This document shows, piece by piece, positions 45,985 through 58,375 of a stretch of 64,000 nt of DNA. Location: positions 124,001 through 188,000 of the forward strand of contig BQMF02000488.1 of assembly GCA_027922465.2 (NCBI GenBank), written 5' to 3'. The position numbers were made by a program, and so were the translations under genes. The stretch's first letter is position 1; each line of letters starts with the position of its first letter. Origin of the DNA: Turritopsis dohrnii (lineage: Eukaryota; Cnidaria; Hydrozoa; Anthoathecata; Oceaniidae). Under the pieces are notes generated by a model. The model had not been told where the DNA came from and searched no databases. It worked only from the letters and a program-made list of their open reading frames with translations.

Positions 45985-46962
45985 ATGGATATCGTCATGG
46001 CTGCCCATGTTAAAATGAACGATAGCTTCTTGTCAAATAGATCTGATATCTATATTTATGAAATGACCACCGATGTTTCTTCGGTGATCTTTGTATTGTG
46101 GCAGTTATTGGCATTTGCGGCAATGACTTTAAATGCAGGAGAAATTTATTACTTGTGGCGAAAATGTAAAAAAACGTATCCAGAATACCTGTTGCTTAGC
46201 CTGGCGTTCGCCGATGGATTATTCAGTCTAGTGCTTTGTCTATCAGCCATGCTTTTGTGCAGTCATCTAGATAACCAAGTTCTTTTCATCATTGATATTC
46301 TTTTGGCAGAACTATTAATATTTTCCATCTACGTCTCGATATTTCATGTCTTGACGATTTCATATGATCGCCTTTTATCGCTTGTATTTCCATACAATTA
46401 TAGAACCGGCGCATTTGTTAATCGAAGCAGATTTCATTTACTTTCGTTATGGTTCCTGTCAGCAGTTGTATTGGGTTCACTTTCTTTATATCTATTCAAA
46501 GATGGACTACTCCATTATGAATTTCGAAGGGTACGAGTTGATATGACGACAAGTTTGATTACTTTTCTCGCCGGCTTTTTACTGCTGTTGATCAGTGCGT
46601 ACATTGTATTGAGACTGTGGAGATGCAGATCACAAGAGAAGGCTTGCCCAATAGGTGTTCTCACAAGGTCAGGTCGAAAGAAACATTTACAGTTTAAAGC
46701 TAGTGTTACAGCACTTCTCGTTTCCATTGGTTTCATAGTTTTCACATTTCCAATGGCAATATTCCTGTTGCTTCCAGACAATTCACAACCATCATTAGAA
46801 ATTGTTGCTGTAACCTTGGTGATTTGTAATTCAATTTTTAATCCATGCGTCTATTTTTGGAGGAAATACAGTTTACGTATTGCCAAAAGAAGTGTCCGCA
46901 ACACATCACTTGGTGGGAATGGTGGCGTACCACGAATAAGGAATAGAGCATTGACCAGCTGA
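45985..46962 (+). CDS. Rhodopsin-class G-protein-coupled receptor, intronless
   Basis: A seven-helix receptor of 325 residues if the ATG at 45985 is used. ATGs at 45997 (best context, GTCATGG) and 46015 (AAAATGA) are alternatives, favoured if the nearby TATA box sets the transcript start. The N-terminus has N-glycosylation motifs (NDSF, NRSD). TM2 has LSLAFAD, TM3 ends TISYDRLLSLVFPYNY (DRL in place of DRY), and TM7 has the NPxxY motif as NSIFNPCVYFW. The third intracellular loop is basic (RSGRKKHLQFKASV). The tail is short and Arg-rich. The ligand cannot be told from sequence. Intronless class A receptors of this size are common in large invertebrate receptor families, so paralogues elsewhere are likely. 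Confidence 0.92.
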   Translation: MDIVMAAHVKMNDSFLSNRSDIYIYEMTTDVSSVIFVLWQLLAFAAMTLNAGEIYYLWRKCKKTYPEYLLLSLAFADGLFSLVLCLSAMLLCSHLDNQVLFIIDILLAELLIFSIYVSIFHVLTISYDRLLSLVFPYNYRTGAFVNRSRFHLLSLWFLSAVVLGSLSLYLFKDGLLHYEFRRVRVDMTTSLITFLAGFLLLLISAYIVLRLWRCRSQEKACPIGVLTRSGRKKHLQFKASVTALLVSIGFIVFTFPMAIFLLLPDNSQPSLEIVAVTLVICNSIFNPCVYFWRKYSLRIAKRSVRNTSLGGNGGVPRIRNRALTS

Positions 46963-47191
46963 AAAAACTTGTTCTTTTTATTTCATCTTGCTGCTACAAA
47001 ATCAGTTTCCAAGGAATTTAATATGTTATTTATTTAACAGCAACCAGAGCTCTTAACTTATCAAGGTATAACAACACGGGTAATGGCAATTATCATTAAA
47101 GTGCAACTTTTGTTGAAGAAAGATTAGAAGATGTTTATTTGCTAAAAAAAATACAGTAGTTGTTTTATAAAACTTTTCCTTTTGCTCCACT

Positions 47192-47857
47192 CCCTAAAGA
47201 AGAACTAAACTCAAAAAATCACAAGTTTACTCTTTTTTGTACTATTTGAAACATCTCTAAAAATGATGTCCGGTTTTGAATTTTCAAAAAATCATTTTTC
47301 GTTCCTGAGATATTACCTTTTGATGGTTTTTTTCCAAAACATAAAACTCCATAGTAACGTGACATCACACAGTTCAAAAAGATATTGCTGACATAAAACT
47401 ATGTGAAAACTCAGACAGTTTTAGTGATATATTGTTTGAACCTTGTATGTAGAGTGTCAAATAACTACAGTTACGAAATAAGCAAATACATTTTGTTGCC
47501 TTTGTTACTGCAATCTCTATTACCCATTTACAGGTTTGTCAGCATAAGAACAGTGGGAAACTGGAAACAAGCCATGGTAACTACGGCAACAATCATTTTT
47601 AGTGATTTGATACCTATAAGTGTTTGCCACCATACATATAAAATTCTAGCAGTGTATCCTGAGTTAGTTGCATGTTTGTATGTCAACAATTTCTTCTTTG
47701 CGATGTCGCGTTGCCATGGAGATCAAATTTTGCGTAAAAACTTTAAAATATCTCAGGAACAAAAATGATTTTTTCAAAATTCTAAAACCGACTTTCATAA
47801 TTTTTCTTCCAAATGGTACAAAAAAGAAATCTTTTGAGTTTAGTTCCCCTTTAAAAG
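47192..47857. mobile_element. Foldback element with arms of about 115 bp
   Basis: Arms 47192-47310 and about 47741-47857: GAACTAAACTCAAAA at the outer left is mirrored by TTTTGAGTTTAGTTC at the right. Inner blocks AAAAAATCATTTTTCGTTCC / GGAACAAAAATGATTTTTT also pair. The word TTCCTGAGATATT is shared with the 30.8-kb repeat. Confidence 0.7.
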
Positions 47858-49625
47858 TATAATTTCTGTACTGTAAAAGGTCCCATTTTCAACGACACTT
47901 CAAGTGCGCTGCATTTATTGCAAGGTCTTGTTGGCAGGCTAGCTCTTCTTCCAGTTCTTTAGAGGGAATTAGTGCCTTCACAGGTTTTTAAAAATATCAA
48001 AACAACAAGCACTTTCTCCTATGTTGTTATGGATGTTTTTCAAATCGTTAAAGTGTTTCACCAAGAGCAAAATATTCGTGACTGCAGCCGTGACAGTCGA
48101 CTATATTCTAAAACTACAAAAGATGCACTCTGATATCCTGGACTTCAACATGTGAACTATTGACTGTCTACCTTGCAAACAGTTCTATATTACTGTGCCG
48201 TACTGTGCCCTGCTGCCATCAAATGAAATCATATATTTTTGCGCCATGTTCAACAATTATTTCCTCCTGAAGCAGTAGAGAGATGGGGTTAAAAACGCCA
48301 CTTGCACACTCGACGCCATTTATCGACCATAAATGACCAATGTTTAGTAGTGTTGCTTAATTTGTTGCTAAGCATTAATCGATATTATATATATGTCCCC
48401 TCTTGACAATCTTTTTGCGCGTTTCACTTGTTCGATTAAAGTAGCAAGTATAAACTCTAGCCATTATAGTATAGTGCACAACCTGGTACTACAACTTATT
48501 GTAACATTTTTAAAAAATGAGCTGTAGCTTTGCTAGTGTTGCATTATTTCAAAATTTCATGTTACTAATTTATCTATTATCCTTGCTCCGTGCTGTTGCT
48601 TAACTTTTAGAGAAACTTTACTAGTGTTGCTCATACGTGCTTATAAAAAAAACAAACGTGTTAAATATTTGAGTTTTTCAAAACTATAGACCTCTTCGGA
48701 AATCACGTCACAGCATATCTTGCCTCGCGCTTTCAAACTGTACAAAAATGAAATTTGCGTCGTTTCTGAAAAGAAACGATACCCGAGGAGAAAATGTTAC
48801 ACAATGAATATTTTTAATTATGTTAGTAATTAAAAACATCAGAAACGAGGCAAGATCTGTTGATTAAGAGCAATTGAGAACGAGACGAAGTAGTAGGTAG
48901 GTAGGTCAAATCGCGATCGATGGAAACATTCGAGAAATTCAAAGTTCATTGACATAATAATATAAATTACGTCATAAAATCCATTTCAAACATTTCAAAC
49001 TGAATACTAATGACGTTTGCGCTGTTTACAAAAAGAGAAACAACACGTCCAAGAAAAAAATGAAATTCCTTTCCTTCTTAAGTATAAAATGATTATTGAA
49101 CTTGAAAACTTGGCAATGGATGTAACGTTTTTCAGGGTTGAAAATGGTTTAGAAATTCCTGCGTCAAACATGATGATGATATGCACAAATATGATAGATC
49201 ATAAAAAGGTGTTTTTGGACCATTTGCAGCTATTTTTTATTCAGCCATATTTGCAGCTATTATTTATTTCTATTACAGCAAGGCCATCATCTCTGTAAAG
49301 ACCTACGTTTTTCGTATTGATGATAATGGACAGTTTTTGCAGGATATAGAGACCAACTAATTCGCAAATCTCTGCACCATCAAAACTTATGGACTTTATG
49401 GAAAAATTTATGGAATGCATATTTTATGACGTAAGAAGATAGTAACTAACACTTCTCTTCGCAATAACTTTAAATATGAGTAATAGATTACATTTTTGCC
49501 AGTGGCGTAACTGGCGGGGTGTGTTGGGTGCGATCGCACCGCCCTATGATTTAGCTTGCCCTTTTTTCTGACCAAGTAATATTTCATGCGATATTCTTTT
49601 CACTAAATTTATATAAATCATTACT
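47858..49625. other. No recognised gene
   Basis: AT-rich intergenic DNA. A GTAGTAGGTAGGTAGGTC microsatellite-like run lies at about 48889-48906. Nothing else stands out. Confidence 0.5.
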
Positions 49626-49629
49626 TTAA

Positions 49630-50156
49630 GAGCAGAAACTTTCGCGATTTTCGCGATTTTTGCCTTTTTTCGCGAAAGTTTCTGCCATGTAAGAAAGTAA
49701 ATTCGAAATTCGCGAAAGTTTTTTTCGCGAAAAGTCAAGTTTTTTTAAGATTTGCTTAAGTTTTTTCAACAACAAAATATCCGATCGACCCTTTTCATGA
49801 TCTCCACCCAATTTTGAACAAGAAAACGACACTGGTAATCAACATTTATTGCCAATCATCTGGAAGAATTCGAGATTTTGTGTGGGAGAAGATCTGATTT
49901 CATCGAGGATAGTAGTGATGAAGATTCGGAGTGGGAAGAAATGAATGACTCGCTCTAAAATGAACTAAGACAATTTTTTTGAAAGAAAGTTAAAAATTTT
50001 TAAAATAATTCAAAAAAAAATTTCTTTATTTATTGTCATTCACAAAAGTTTTTTCCCCCGAAAGTAAAGTTTTTGAAGGATTCGCGACAGTTTTATCATT
50101 AAAATTTATTTTAAAACTGTTATTAGCAAAAGTTAAATTCGCGAAACTTTCTGCCC
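49630..50156. mobile_element. TTAA element, GRGCAGAAAC family, well preserved
   Basis: Ends GAGCAGAAACTTTCGCGA and TCGCGAAACTTTCTGCCC with TTAA outside both (49626-49629, 50157-50160). The symmetry extends to ATTACT / AGTAAT beyond. A plus-strand frame ending at TAA 49956-49958 encodes RSDFIEDSSDEDSEWEEM, an acidic tail like that in the related copy at 2415-2765. Confidence 0.85.
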
Positions 50157-50539
50157 TTAAAGTAATTATTTGTCAACAAAGTTGCATAAAATGCTTTGTG
50201 CATTTGTTACTATCTTATGAAGTGTGCTATTGCTTTATTATTGCCCAAATTTGTGAAAAACGCACCTGCCCTAAGTTTAACTCAGTTACGCCACTGTTTG
50301 CATAGCCTTAGTTTCTTATATGACTGACTTCATGATATTGATATGGATTCATCCCCCACACCACCAACCACCACACACGGACGGAGGGACCACGTGCCTT
50401 TTTTTCTTCGTTTGGATTTCCCGAGAACATGGTAGCATCAGCTGTAAAGACTGTTATTGTTCTTCTGATCTGAATGAAAGGTTACACATTCACGTTCATG
50501 ATGATTTGGGGATTTTTAGCCTTTAGTTGAATTTAAACC

Positions 50540-53500
50540 ATGGAAGTACCTGGTCAGGCTGGATGGTCCGTAACTGGTGACAAAACGGTTGAATTTGCCA
50601 GATATCCATTAGATTTTGTCGAAAACCGGATTAAAAAATATAACTCCAAAGTGTTCTTATCAAGAGCGTTGAATAAACCAACAATATTTGTTGTTTCTAA
50701 TAGTGGCGTTGCTGATGTACTTCAAAGTAGGTATTATCATAGCTCTTAAACTTTAAGGTAGCATGTCTATCCACATCATGTTTTTCAGCAAATTCTGTTC
50801 TGTTGGTCATCCTCAACACAGCCGCCAGACACACAGAGCCAGGCCCCCTATAATAAACCATTTCCATCTATCTTTGTTTATAGACAAACAAAGTTCATTT
50901 CGTATGGGATATAAAGATTTTGGTTATATGCATGCTCTATATGGTGATTTGTTTTTGTTTGAGGATGGTTGGTATATTTTCTTTTCTGTTTTCCATTTTA
51001 AAATTTATATAATAAAGATGCACTTTCCATTAATTTCATTCATGTGTTTTTATAACTGTAACTTGGTTTACTGAATCCAAACTGTTAAAGTATAAACTTG
51101 ATACTTACCGTGAGTTGGGGTGAGATTCAACTCAGTGGGGTGAGATTCAACAGCACCATTATCCAGACCACAACATTCAACAAAATAATTCGAAATTTCA
51201 AAACAACAACATCGCATATCTGAACCAAGATGTAATCTATACTACATACAATAAAATTTTTTTTATATTTTTACAAATGCCGAATGTAAATTGCCTTTGA
51301 GCTCTTCAAATCCCAACACGAGTTAAAAGATTTCGTAAAGCCGTGCACGTTTATTTTTATACCAGCAATTAGGATTTCTCAAAGACGGTTTCCATGAAGT
51401 GATGTCCACCCTCCGCCCAGCCACCTTTCGCTCTTTCACAAGCGTGTTTATAAAAGCTACTAATGCGCGGGTCGTATTTTGGGGTGCGTGGGCGGAAGCT
51501 ATGTAGTGAAACAAACTGAAGGAGATGATTGATCACTGTGCGCAAAATTTATTTTTCAAAGACGGTTTTCACTGAGCAATATCGCCCTCTAAAACACCTT
51601 TCCGTCCAACCCAGCGCACCTACAAAGCTTATCGGCGGGTCTTACGCAATGATGGAGAGAACGATGGAGAGAATTGATGACTGTGCAATTACTTTGTAAA
51701 GGGTTTTGTGCAAAGATTAAAAAGTGCACACCGTATACACTCCATCAACTCCCATTGGTACTCAGTTGACGTGCAGCACGTTCAAGGAAAAAGGATATAA
51801 TTCCGGGAAGAGCCCTGCAACCCAACGATTTGAAAAGTAAAACGGAAGAGGAATGGGTCTGCAAAAAATGTGATCAAAAATGGGACGACGAGAGTGAAAG
51901 TCGCTGGATCGTGTGTGATAGTTGCAGCGCAAAATTTCATCTTGAGTGCACAACCATTAAATATGCACAAAACAATTATTGGACAATAAATCTGGAGAAA
52001 TAGCAGTTTCATTGTTGCAAAGGAAAAAAATAAAATAACAAAAAATGATATTGTGCGTCGTATATTTCTTTTTGCTTCCGATGTTAATATTGAATTAATA
52101 CTTGTCTGACAATATTTCATTTAAAATGCAATCTACAACTTTTTGTCACATGATTTGAAATCTCTGACTATGATGACTAGAACTCATCCTAATAGGCTCA
52201 ACTTAACTGATTTGCAATGTAGAAACCAGGCATTCACTTTCATTTTCAAGCAACCGCGTGTATAGTTGTGATTCACACCAAAAAAACCGCTGACCATTTA
52301 TGAAATTCTATACAAACCTGTTGTCAAAACCTAAAATTTTAAACTATTTCTTATAACAACTTTTACCATCGTATATCAAAATCTAACGAACCGAAATGAA
52401 ATTTATGAAAACATTTTTCTCACAGAGAAACTAAAACAACATTCCCATTTTGGAAAACGCGTTTTGTTCAGCGGGGCTATTTTGACGTCAAAACATTTGA
52501 AGCCCGTACATAACGAGATTGATGGATCGTGACATTTTAATAGCCAGAGTCTCTTTAAATGGTAATCATTCATGAATGTTTTGATTGCTTTAAATCTTTT
52601 TTGTGTTGTATAACTTGGTTTAGTTTTAAAAATGTAATGTATTTGAATTACTGACCAGATGTAGCTTGAATTTTGGCATGTTGAATCTCGCCCCGCAGAG
52701 TTGAATCTCACCCCAACTCACGGTACTCCTGTGCATTGGTACCTTCCAAAAATATATACGGTAAAGCGGGGTGACTTGATCAATTTTGCCACTATTTTAA
52801 TAGTAACTTCCGAAATACTAAACCATTACTTCTGAAACTTTGGAATCATTACATTACATATTTCTTCTATTTCAGTGCAAAATTTCACATTAACTAAACT
52901 TGTAATTCCAGAGAAATAACCTGATCTTTCCAAGAAAACAACAATATCGATTATGGGGTGACTTCGATCAGCTTATGAGAAGCGCCAAATTACTTATAAT
53001 TATATTTGACAATGTTTTTAAAGTGCCATTATTACAATATTAACAGACCACCATTTGTCATCCGGGGTAAATGTTCGACCGTAAAAGATCAACAAATGTT
53101 AGTAAAACAAAAGATATTTACGACGTTCACACATGTGTGACCCTCATTAATACGAAACGAAATTAACATTGAAATTTCATTGTATCTCAAACGAAATTTT
53201 TGAGATCTATCATCATGGGGAAATAGCACGCTTATTAAAATTTCTTCGGTAAGTCATTAAATCTCCCATGAGATACAACGACTTTTCACGAAGTTCTTGG
53301 GAACATGTAACTTATAGCGATATAAAACATAAAACGTTTTTATAAACACAATATTATCGATAAAGGAATAAGGAAAAGAAAAACAGAATATAGGTGTGAA
53401 GAACAGAATTTCTTTCAGACATATTATAATTTTCTTTACATTCAGCCTCTATACTTCACATATGTACCAAAAATGTCCAGGCTATACTCTTGAATACGAC

Positions 53501-56500
53501 GTAGAGCGATGACCAATGATACTTCACATATGTACCAAAAATGTCCAGGCTAAACTCTTGAATACGACGTAGAGCGATGACCAATGTGAGCGGTGAAAAT
53601 TTTGATGTTTTTCGTTGTTAATTTCGGAAGAAATTGATCGTTTCGCTTGAAGACGATTCTGATGATATTTTACAATAGGAATCTAATGAAAATCTTGAAA
53701 AATATGAAAAACGCACTTTAATTTCAGAGTTTGAACAGTTTATTTTTACTGATAGAAGTCACCCCGCTTTACGGTAATGTATATATGCAATTGAAACTTT
53801 TCAACAAACGGTAAAGGACTATTTATCTTTACTCTTTATTTAGATGAGGAAGCATGTAAAGTTCGTGAGTTGGCTAAAAGGCTTTTTCATCCCGATCAGT
53901 GCATATTCTATATGAAAACTATAACAGAGTAAGCAAAAGAAATTGATTATCAATTTTGATCTTCTGGGTCTGTTTCAAGGTTTTAGATATATAAGAAGTT
54001 TATACACATTGTTTGCTTGGATCAAAGAACTTTTGACTTTTATTGCAGCTCACTCCCATAACTATTGATTTGTTCTATAAACCTGCAATTTTAACAAGCA
54101 ATTTCTGGCTTGTTCATGATATAGTCAATATTTAAGAGAGTAAATTGCAATTAAGCCACAAAGTATTTCTTTATGTTATTTATTAGGTTAACAGATGAAA
54201 AACTATGTAACCTGTATTTCAAGTAGGTACATTTGCACATTATATATATATCATATACTTTTTAGCAGTCTTGATTTTCAATCAATATAATATCTAATCT
54301 TGTTGTGATGTACTAACTTCCTCCAGTATAAATCATCAGCAAAAACAATCGCAGGGGTGTTTGATGTAATTATTTTTTGGATTACTGAAAGTTCACCTTG
54401 CCTAGTGAGGTGGATAGATTATTCAACTCAGGTGTCCACTACTCACCCATACCTGAGTGAACATGTTCATGGATTTTTTAATGCTAGCTTCCTTTTAAAA
54501 TAATTTTTAATAGATCATCTGTAGATGCCTATGAAGTTTTTAAAGACTTAGCTACGCACATATGTTTAGCTTTGTTTCTTGACATTGATACAAGGGAAGA
54601 TTACCAGCTAATTAAAGACATCACCAAAACACATTGGCATGGTGAGTATAAAAAATTATGTAAAGAACTGTTGTGTGAAAGATAATGAATGATGCACTGT
54701 TATTATGTTATCTCTCCTCTATAGGGTTAATTTCAGTTCCTTTAAGTTTAAAAGTTAAAGGATGGACAAGCTCATATGGAAAAGCAGCTGAAGCTAAGGT
54801 TAAATCTACATGTTAGCTTGTTGAGAATGTTAATCTACATGTTAGCTTGTTGAGAATGTTATATTCAAAAATTATTTATTAACACTTATAATTTCAGGAT
54901 TACTTGTTGAAATTAATTTTGGATAAACTGAACAATGGAAGTGATTCAGGAAGGTACATCTTATATAGCAATTCCTTTTTCGCCTGGACTTATCATGGAT
55001 GTAAGGGCAACCAAAAGTTTCATTATTGAATGAAGGTTAAGGTAATCACAACTTTTTTAAAAAGACATTAAAAAGATTGCATACAAGATTCTGTTACATG
55101 CAAGGCTTTGTTTGCTCTCATTGTATTTGTGATTAAGTCTAACTTATATTTCAGTGACTTTAAGTGTTAAGTTTTAGTGTGTCCTGTAACCCATACATTG
55201 TTGTAACTTTAGAAGGACTGTAGTAAGAACAGCTTAATGACGCATTAGTAATAATGTTACTTCCTAGATTTCTTCAATGTGTGATTGATAGTGGCTTTTC
55301 AACTAAAGAAGAAGCTGCAGCACATATATTGTTATTCATATCAGCCGTCATTCCCAAAGCATTTAGTTCTTTACTTACATCTTTTGTGTTGGAAACAGCA
55401 GGAAGTGATAAGGTACAACAACTTAGTTCTTAAACTAGTTTTGTTAAAGGAAACTTGATAATAATCAGTTATTATGGAGTATGATCTCCAATGTGTAATG
55501 TATCACAGCATCCAGAAATTGATTGGTGCCCTCTGTACAGATTGTGCACCTCTTCTGTAACATTATCCATGGACAGATGCTCATCTTTGAGAAATTGGAT
55601 ACTATGATTCGATGAGAGTCCTTTTCTAAGATGAAATATAATTGTTTAACATTCCAATTATAGAGAGACCTCAGGGAAAAATCATTAGCTAATAAATCCT
55701 TTCTTAATGATGTCATGTTGGAAATACAAAGGTTATGGCCTCCATTGTATGGTGGAAGAAGATTCACTACAGAGGTATATAATATATATACTTTAAGAAA
55801 ATCTAAACAAATTTTAAATCATTGTTACAATAATAGTATTTCTTCCAAATATTTTAGTTTTATTTTGATAAATTGAAATTGTTGTAAAAAGGTTTTGGCG
55901 TCTCCTGTATTTATCTGCTTGTTTGTATTTGATAGCAACACTGTGTTCATACAAATATCGGTAGAGAAACGGCCATACTAGAAAAACATTTTTCTAAGGC
56001 TTGCTTTTTATTATGAGCAATGAATCAGTTAGTGACTAACTGTAATCTTCTATTGCTTCTATCAGTCCTGTAAATGCTTATCTCCTTTTCAGTCCGTTGA
56101 AATAGATGGTTACCAGATCCCTGCGGATCACTGTGTTGCTTACATAACGAGGTTTGCAAACAGAGATGAAAAAGTCTTCCATCGTGCAAATGAATTCCTA
56201 CCTGACAGATGGCAAAATGAGTGAGTGCTCAATCTCATTTTACTTTATCGATCATTTTACATCGTATCAAAGACTTTGTTTTCGCGAAAAGAAACCTCCG
56301 AAATCTCCTTATAATACTTCACTTCTCTTCTTACACACCATCAAGCTTTAAGCCTGAAAATGTTCTTATTTAACGTCTAAGAAGTAGTTTATTCAGCCTA
56401 ACAGGCCTATACACATGAAAACCTTCATACGGATGACCTAAAGTATTGTAAATGATAAACGACAGGTCTATGATTCGACAACCATCTTTAGGTAAAACGT

Positions 56501-57158
56501 TTCTCTGAAATAATTCCTGAAACGCTCTCAGCATTTTCTTAGCTTCTTTGAAGTTCTGATATTCTTTATTCTGAAAAACAAAAACAAATTTTTATTGGTC
56601 TCAAAGGTTTGGTTTGCGAAAGATAAGACACTAACTTCTAATATCTAACAATTTATGTCTCATATGAAGCAAATACTATCTACTCCACAGACTGTTACTA
56701 CTGTTCATTACTGTTCATTTAGGGATGCTGGAAAACGTGAGCTTGTATGGACATTCGGCTCGGGTTCAAGATCATGCATTGGAATTCATTTTATTAATAG
56801 CATGCTCTGTGTAAGTCGGACAGGAAGTTTATTATGTGCAGATAATTTCTCCCTAAATTTTGCAATCTTTGGTGGGCAAAATGTAATCGTATTATATTTA
56901 TTATATAATTTTATTATGTTTTTTCAAACATTTTTGCAAGAGTTTTTACAGGGGCTTGAAACCAAGAAGAGTTTAAGATAAACGCACAACTTACAATTTC
57001 TGTTTGTTTTTTAATTTTAGTCTATTGCAACATACTTGATGTCAAAGTACGACTGGAGTGTAGAGGGCAGTAGTATTGCGCCTATTTACAAAACGTTACC
57101 TGTAGCGCGACCAAAGGAAACTGTTCTAGTTTCATTTACGAAAAAAATGACTTCGTAA
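50540..57158 (+). CDS. Cytochrome P450, 11 exons, atypical I-helix
   Basis: Exons: 50540-50726, 50884-50967, 53844-53928, 54514-54641, 54725-54798, 54898-54953, 55268-55412, 55664-55774, 56093-56220, 56723-56810 and 57021-57158. All phases join, giving 407 residues, short for a P450 and without a membrane anchor; a 5' exon could be missing. Heme-binding loop is FGSGSRSCIG with Cys351. The K-helix ExxR is EIQR at 273-276, and the PERF-like motif is FLPDRW. The I-helix region (about 219-245, AAAHILLFISAVIPKAFSS) lacks the usual AGxDT oxygen-activating motif. That is seen in P450s that rearrange peroxides or epoxides (CYP74 and CYP8A groups) rather than use O2, but the family cannot be assigned here. 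Intron 2 (2.9 kb) holds two transposons. Confidence 0.9.
51106..52725 (-). mobile_element. TACCGTGAGTTGGGG element, copy 2, in P450 intron 2
   Basis: Both ends are intact: TACCGTGAGTTGGGGTGAGA at the left and the inverse ending CTCACGGTA at 52725, each with a second GTGGGGTGAGATTCAAC-type subrepeat. It is the full-length relative of 17398-18826, in opposite orientation. It retains a PHD-finger reading frame. Confidence 0.88.
51770..52003 (+). pseudogene. PHD-finger C-terminus of a lost transposase
   Basis: The frame is open from just after a stop at 51767 to TAG 52001-52003. It encodes EEEWVCKKCDQKWDD, then WIVCDSCSAKFHLECT: C-x2-C, C-x2-C, H-x2-C with a Trp/Ile-rich core, the zinc ligands of a PHD finger. 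There is no start codon or catalytic domain, so it is the tail of a longer protein. PHD tails are known on some Tc1/pogo/CENP-B-like transposases; the link here is inference. Confidence 0.7.
52757..53776. mobile_element. TACGGTAAAGCGGGGTGACTT element in P450 intron 2
   Basis: Left CGGTAAAGCGGGGTGACTT pairs with right AAGTCACCCCGCTTTACGG (about 20 bp). It contains a 68-bp tandem duplication (53451-53586). A plus-strand frame ends SLEDDSDDILQ at TAG 53676-53678, another acidic tail. An internal GGGGTGACTTCGATCAG repeats the terminal word at 52955. Confidence 0.82.
53451..53586. repeat. Tandem pair of a 68-bp unit
   Basis: ATACTTCACATATGTACCAA starts at 53451 and 53519; the copies differ at about one base (GGCTATAC against GGCTAAAC). 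Confidence 0.9.
54803..54860. repeat. Tandem pair of a 29-bp unit in P450 intron 5
   Basis: AATCTACATGTTAGCTTGTT repeats with period 29, starting just after the exon 5 donor. The splice site itself is not duplicated. Confidence 0.9.
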
Positions 57159-58320
57159 CAGTAACGATAATAAAGACATACTAAACTCTGTACAGTCGAT
57201 ATCATTTTTGTCATTTTTGTCCACTTTATAGAGAGAAAGCATTTCCTTTCCTAACTCGTTGCCAACTATATTACCACTTCATTGTTTTTTTTCTACCTTG
57301 CATGGAACTAGCATCTTTTCTAAGATGGGAGATATTCATAATAAGAAATGTATTGGCTGCAATAAACCATCAGCTTCGTGTGTATGTTTAGTAAAGATTT
57401 TCCTCAAATACTTCCCAAAGTGGCTCTTATCAGTGATATTTTCTGTATAGAATTTGTAGGTAGGTATATAAAATGTAATTAAGTAGTTTCGTTTTATTGG
57501 CGTTTAAGCGTTCGATAACAGCATAATATGTGAAATGTAAGGTTATGGAACCAAGATATAATGTCAATTTTCAAACAATCATCGTTTACTGGGTATTCGG
57601 CTAAATCTAACAGAAACTACTAAGATGGAGTTTTTGATGTTTTTCTGGGAGATTGTATTCCTTAGTATTTATAGTTCAGACTATGCGAAAACACATTTTT
57701 ATATTCCATGTTTATTCTCTGAAAGGTAAAATTTTTACATTAATCTATTGTATAACCTTTGATGCTAGCATTTCCTTGACTTCAAAATTATGATCTATTC
57801 ACGAAGAAGGACAATGTTACAGATTTTTATATGTTTTTATTTTTCTTATTTCTTTTTCTGAAGTTATTTCTATTCAATATTCTTTTATCTCTTAAATATA
57901 CATTTGTTATTTATAGAGATTCTTTTCATTTTTTCTTACATAGTTTTTCATGTCTATTTATGTATTTATATGGAGACCGCCGCAACAATTGTAAATAAAA
58001 AATGCAATAGTGAATTTTTTTGAAAATAATAAGTCAGGAATAAGCATCGTGTGTCTAATTCTATGGCAAGTCTCTTGTGTTTTTTTTGGTTCGTAGGTAA
58101 AAAAAGTATTTTCTGTCGGTCCAAAATGTTTAACCTGTGAGTTTAAAAAAAAGGAGAAAGAAAACCAAAAACGACAAGTTTCATCGACACATCCAAGTTT
58201 ATTACGACGTTTCGAGCGTTCAACGCCCATTATCAAGTAAAGATTTTTACAAGGTATAGCTCTTTTATACAAAAATATAAGTGTCATGAAGTGATAAATC
58301 TTTTCCATAAAAGGAACTAA
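57159..58320. other. Downstream of the P450, with a Penelope-like fragment
   Basis: No gene. At 58143-58275 the minus strand reads TTGATAATGGGCGTTGAACG, CTCGAAACGTCGTAATAAAC, TTGGATGTGTCGATGAAACT, a phrase resembling the terminal repeats of Penelope-like retroelements, which often carry hammerhead ribozymes. Confidence 0.4.
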
Positions 58321-58343
58321 TCTATATATTAATAGCCGATTCT

Positions 58344-58375
<32 letters not shown>

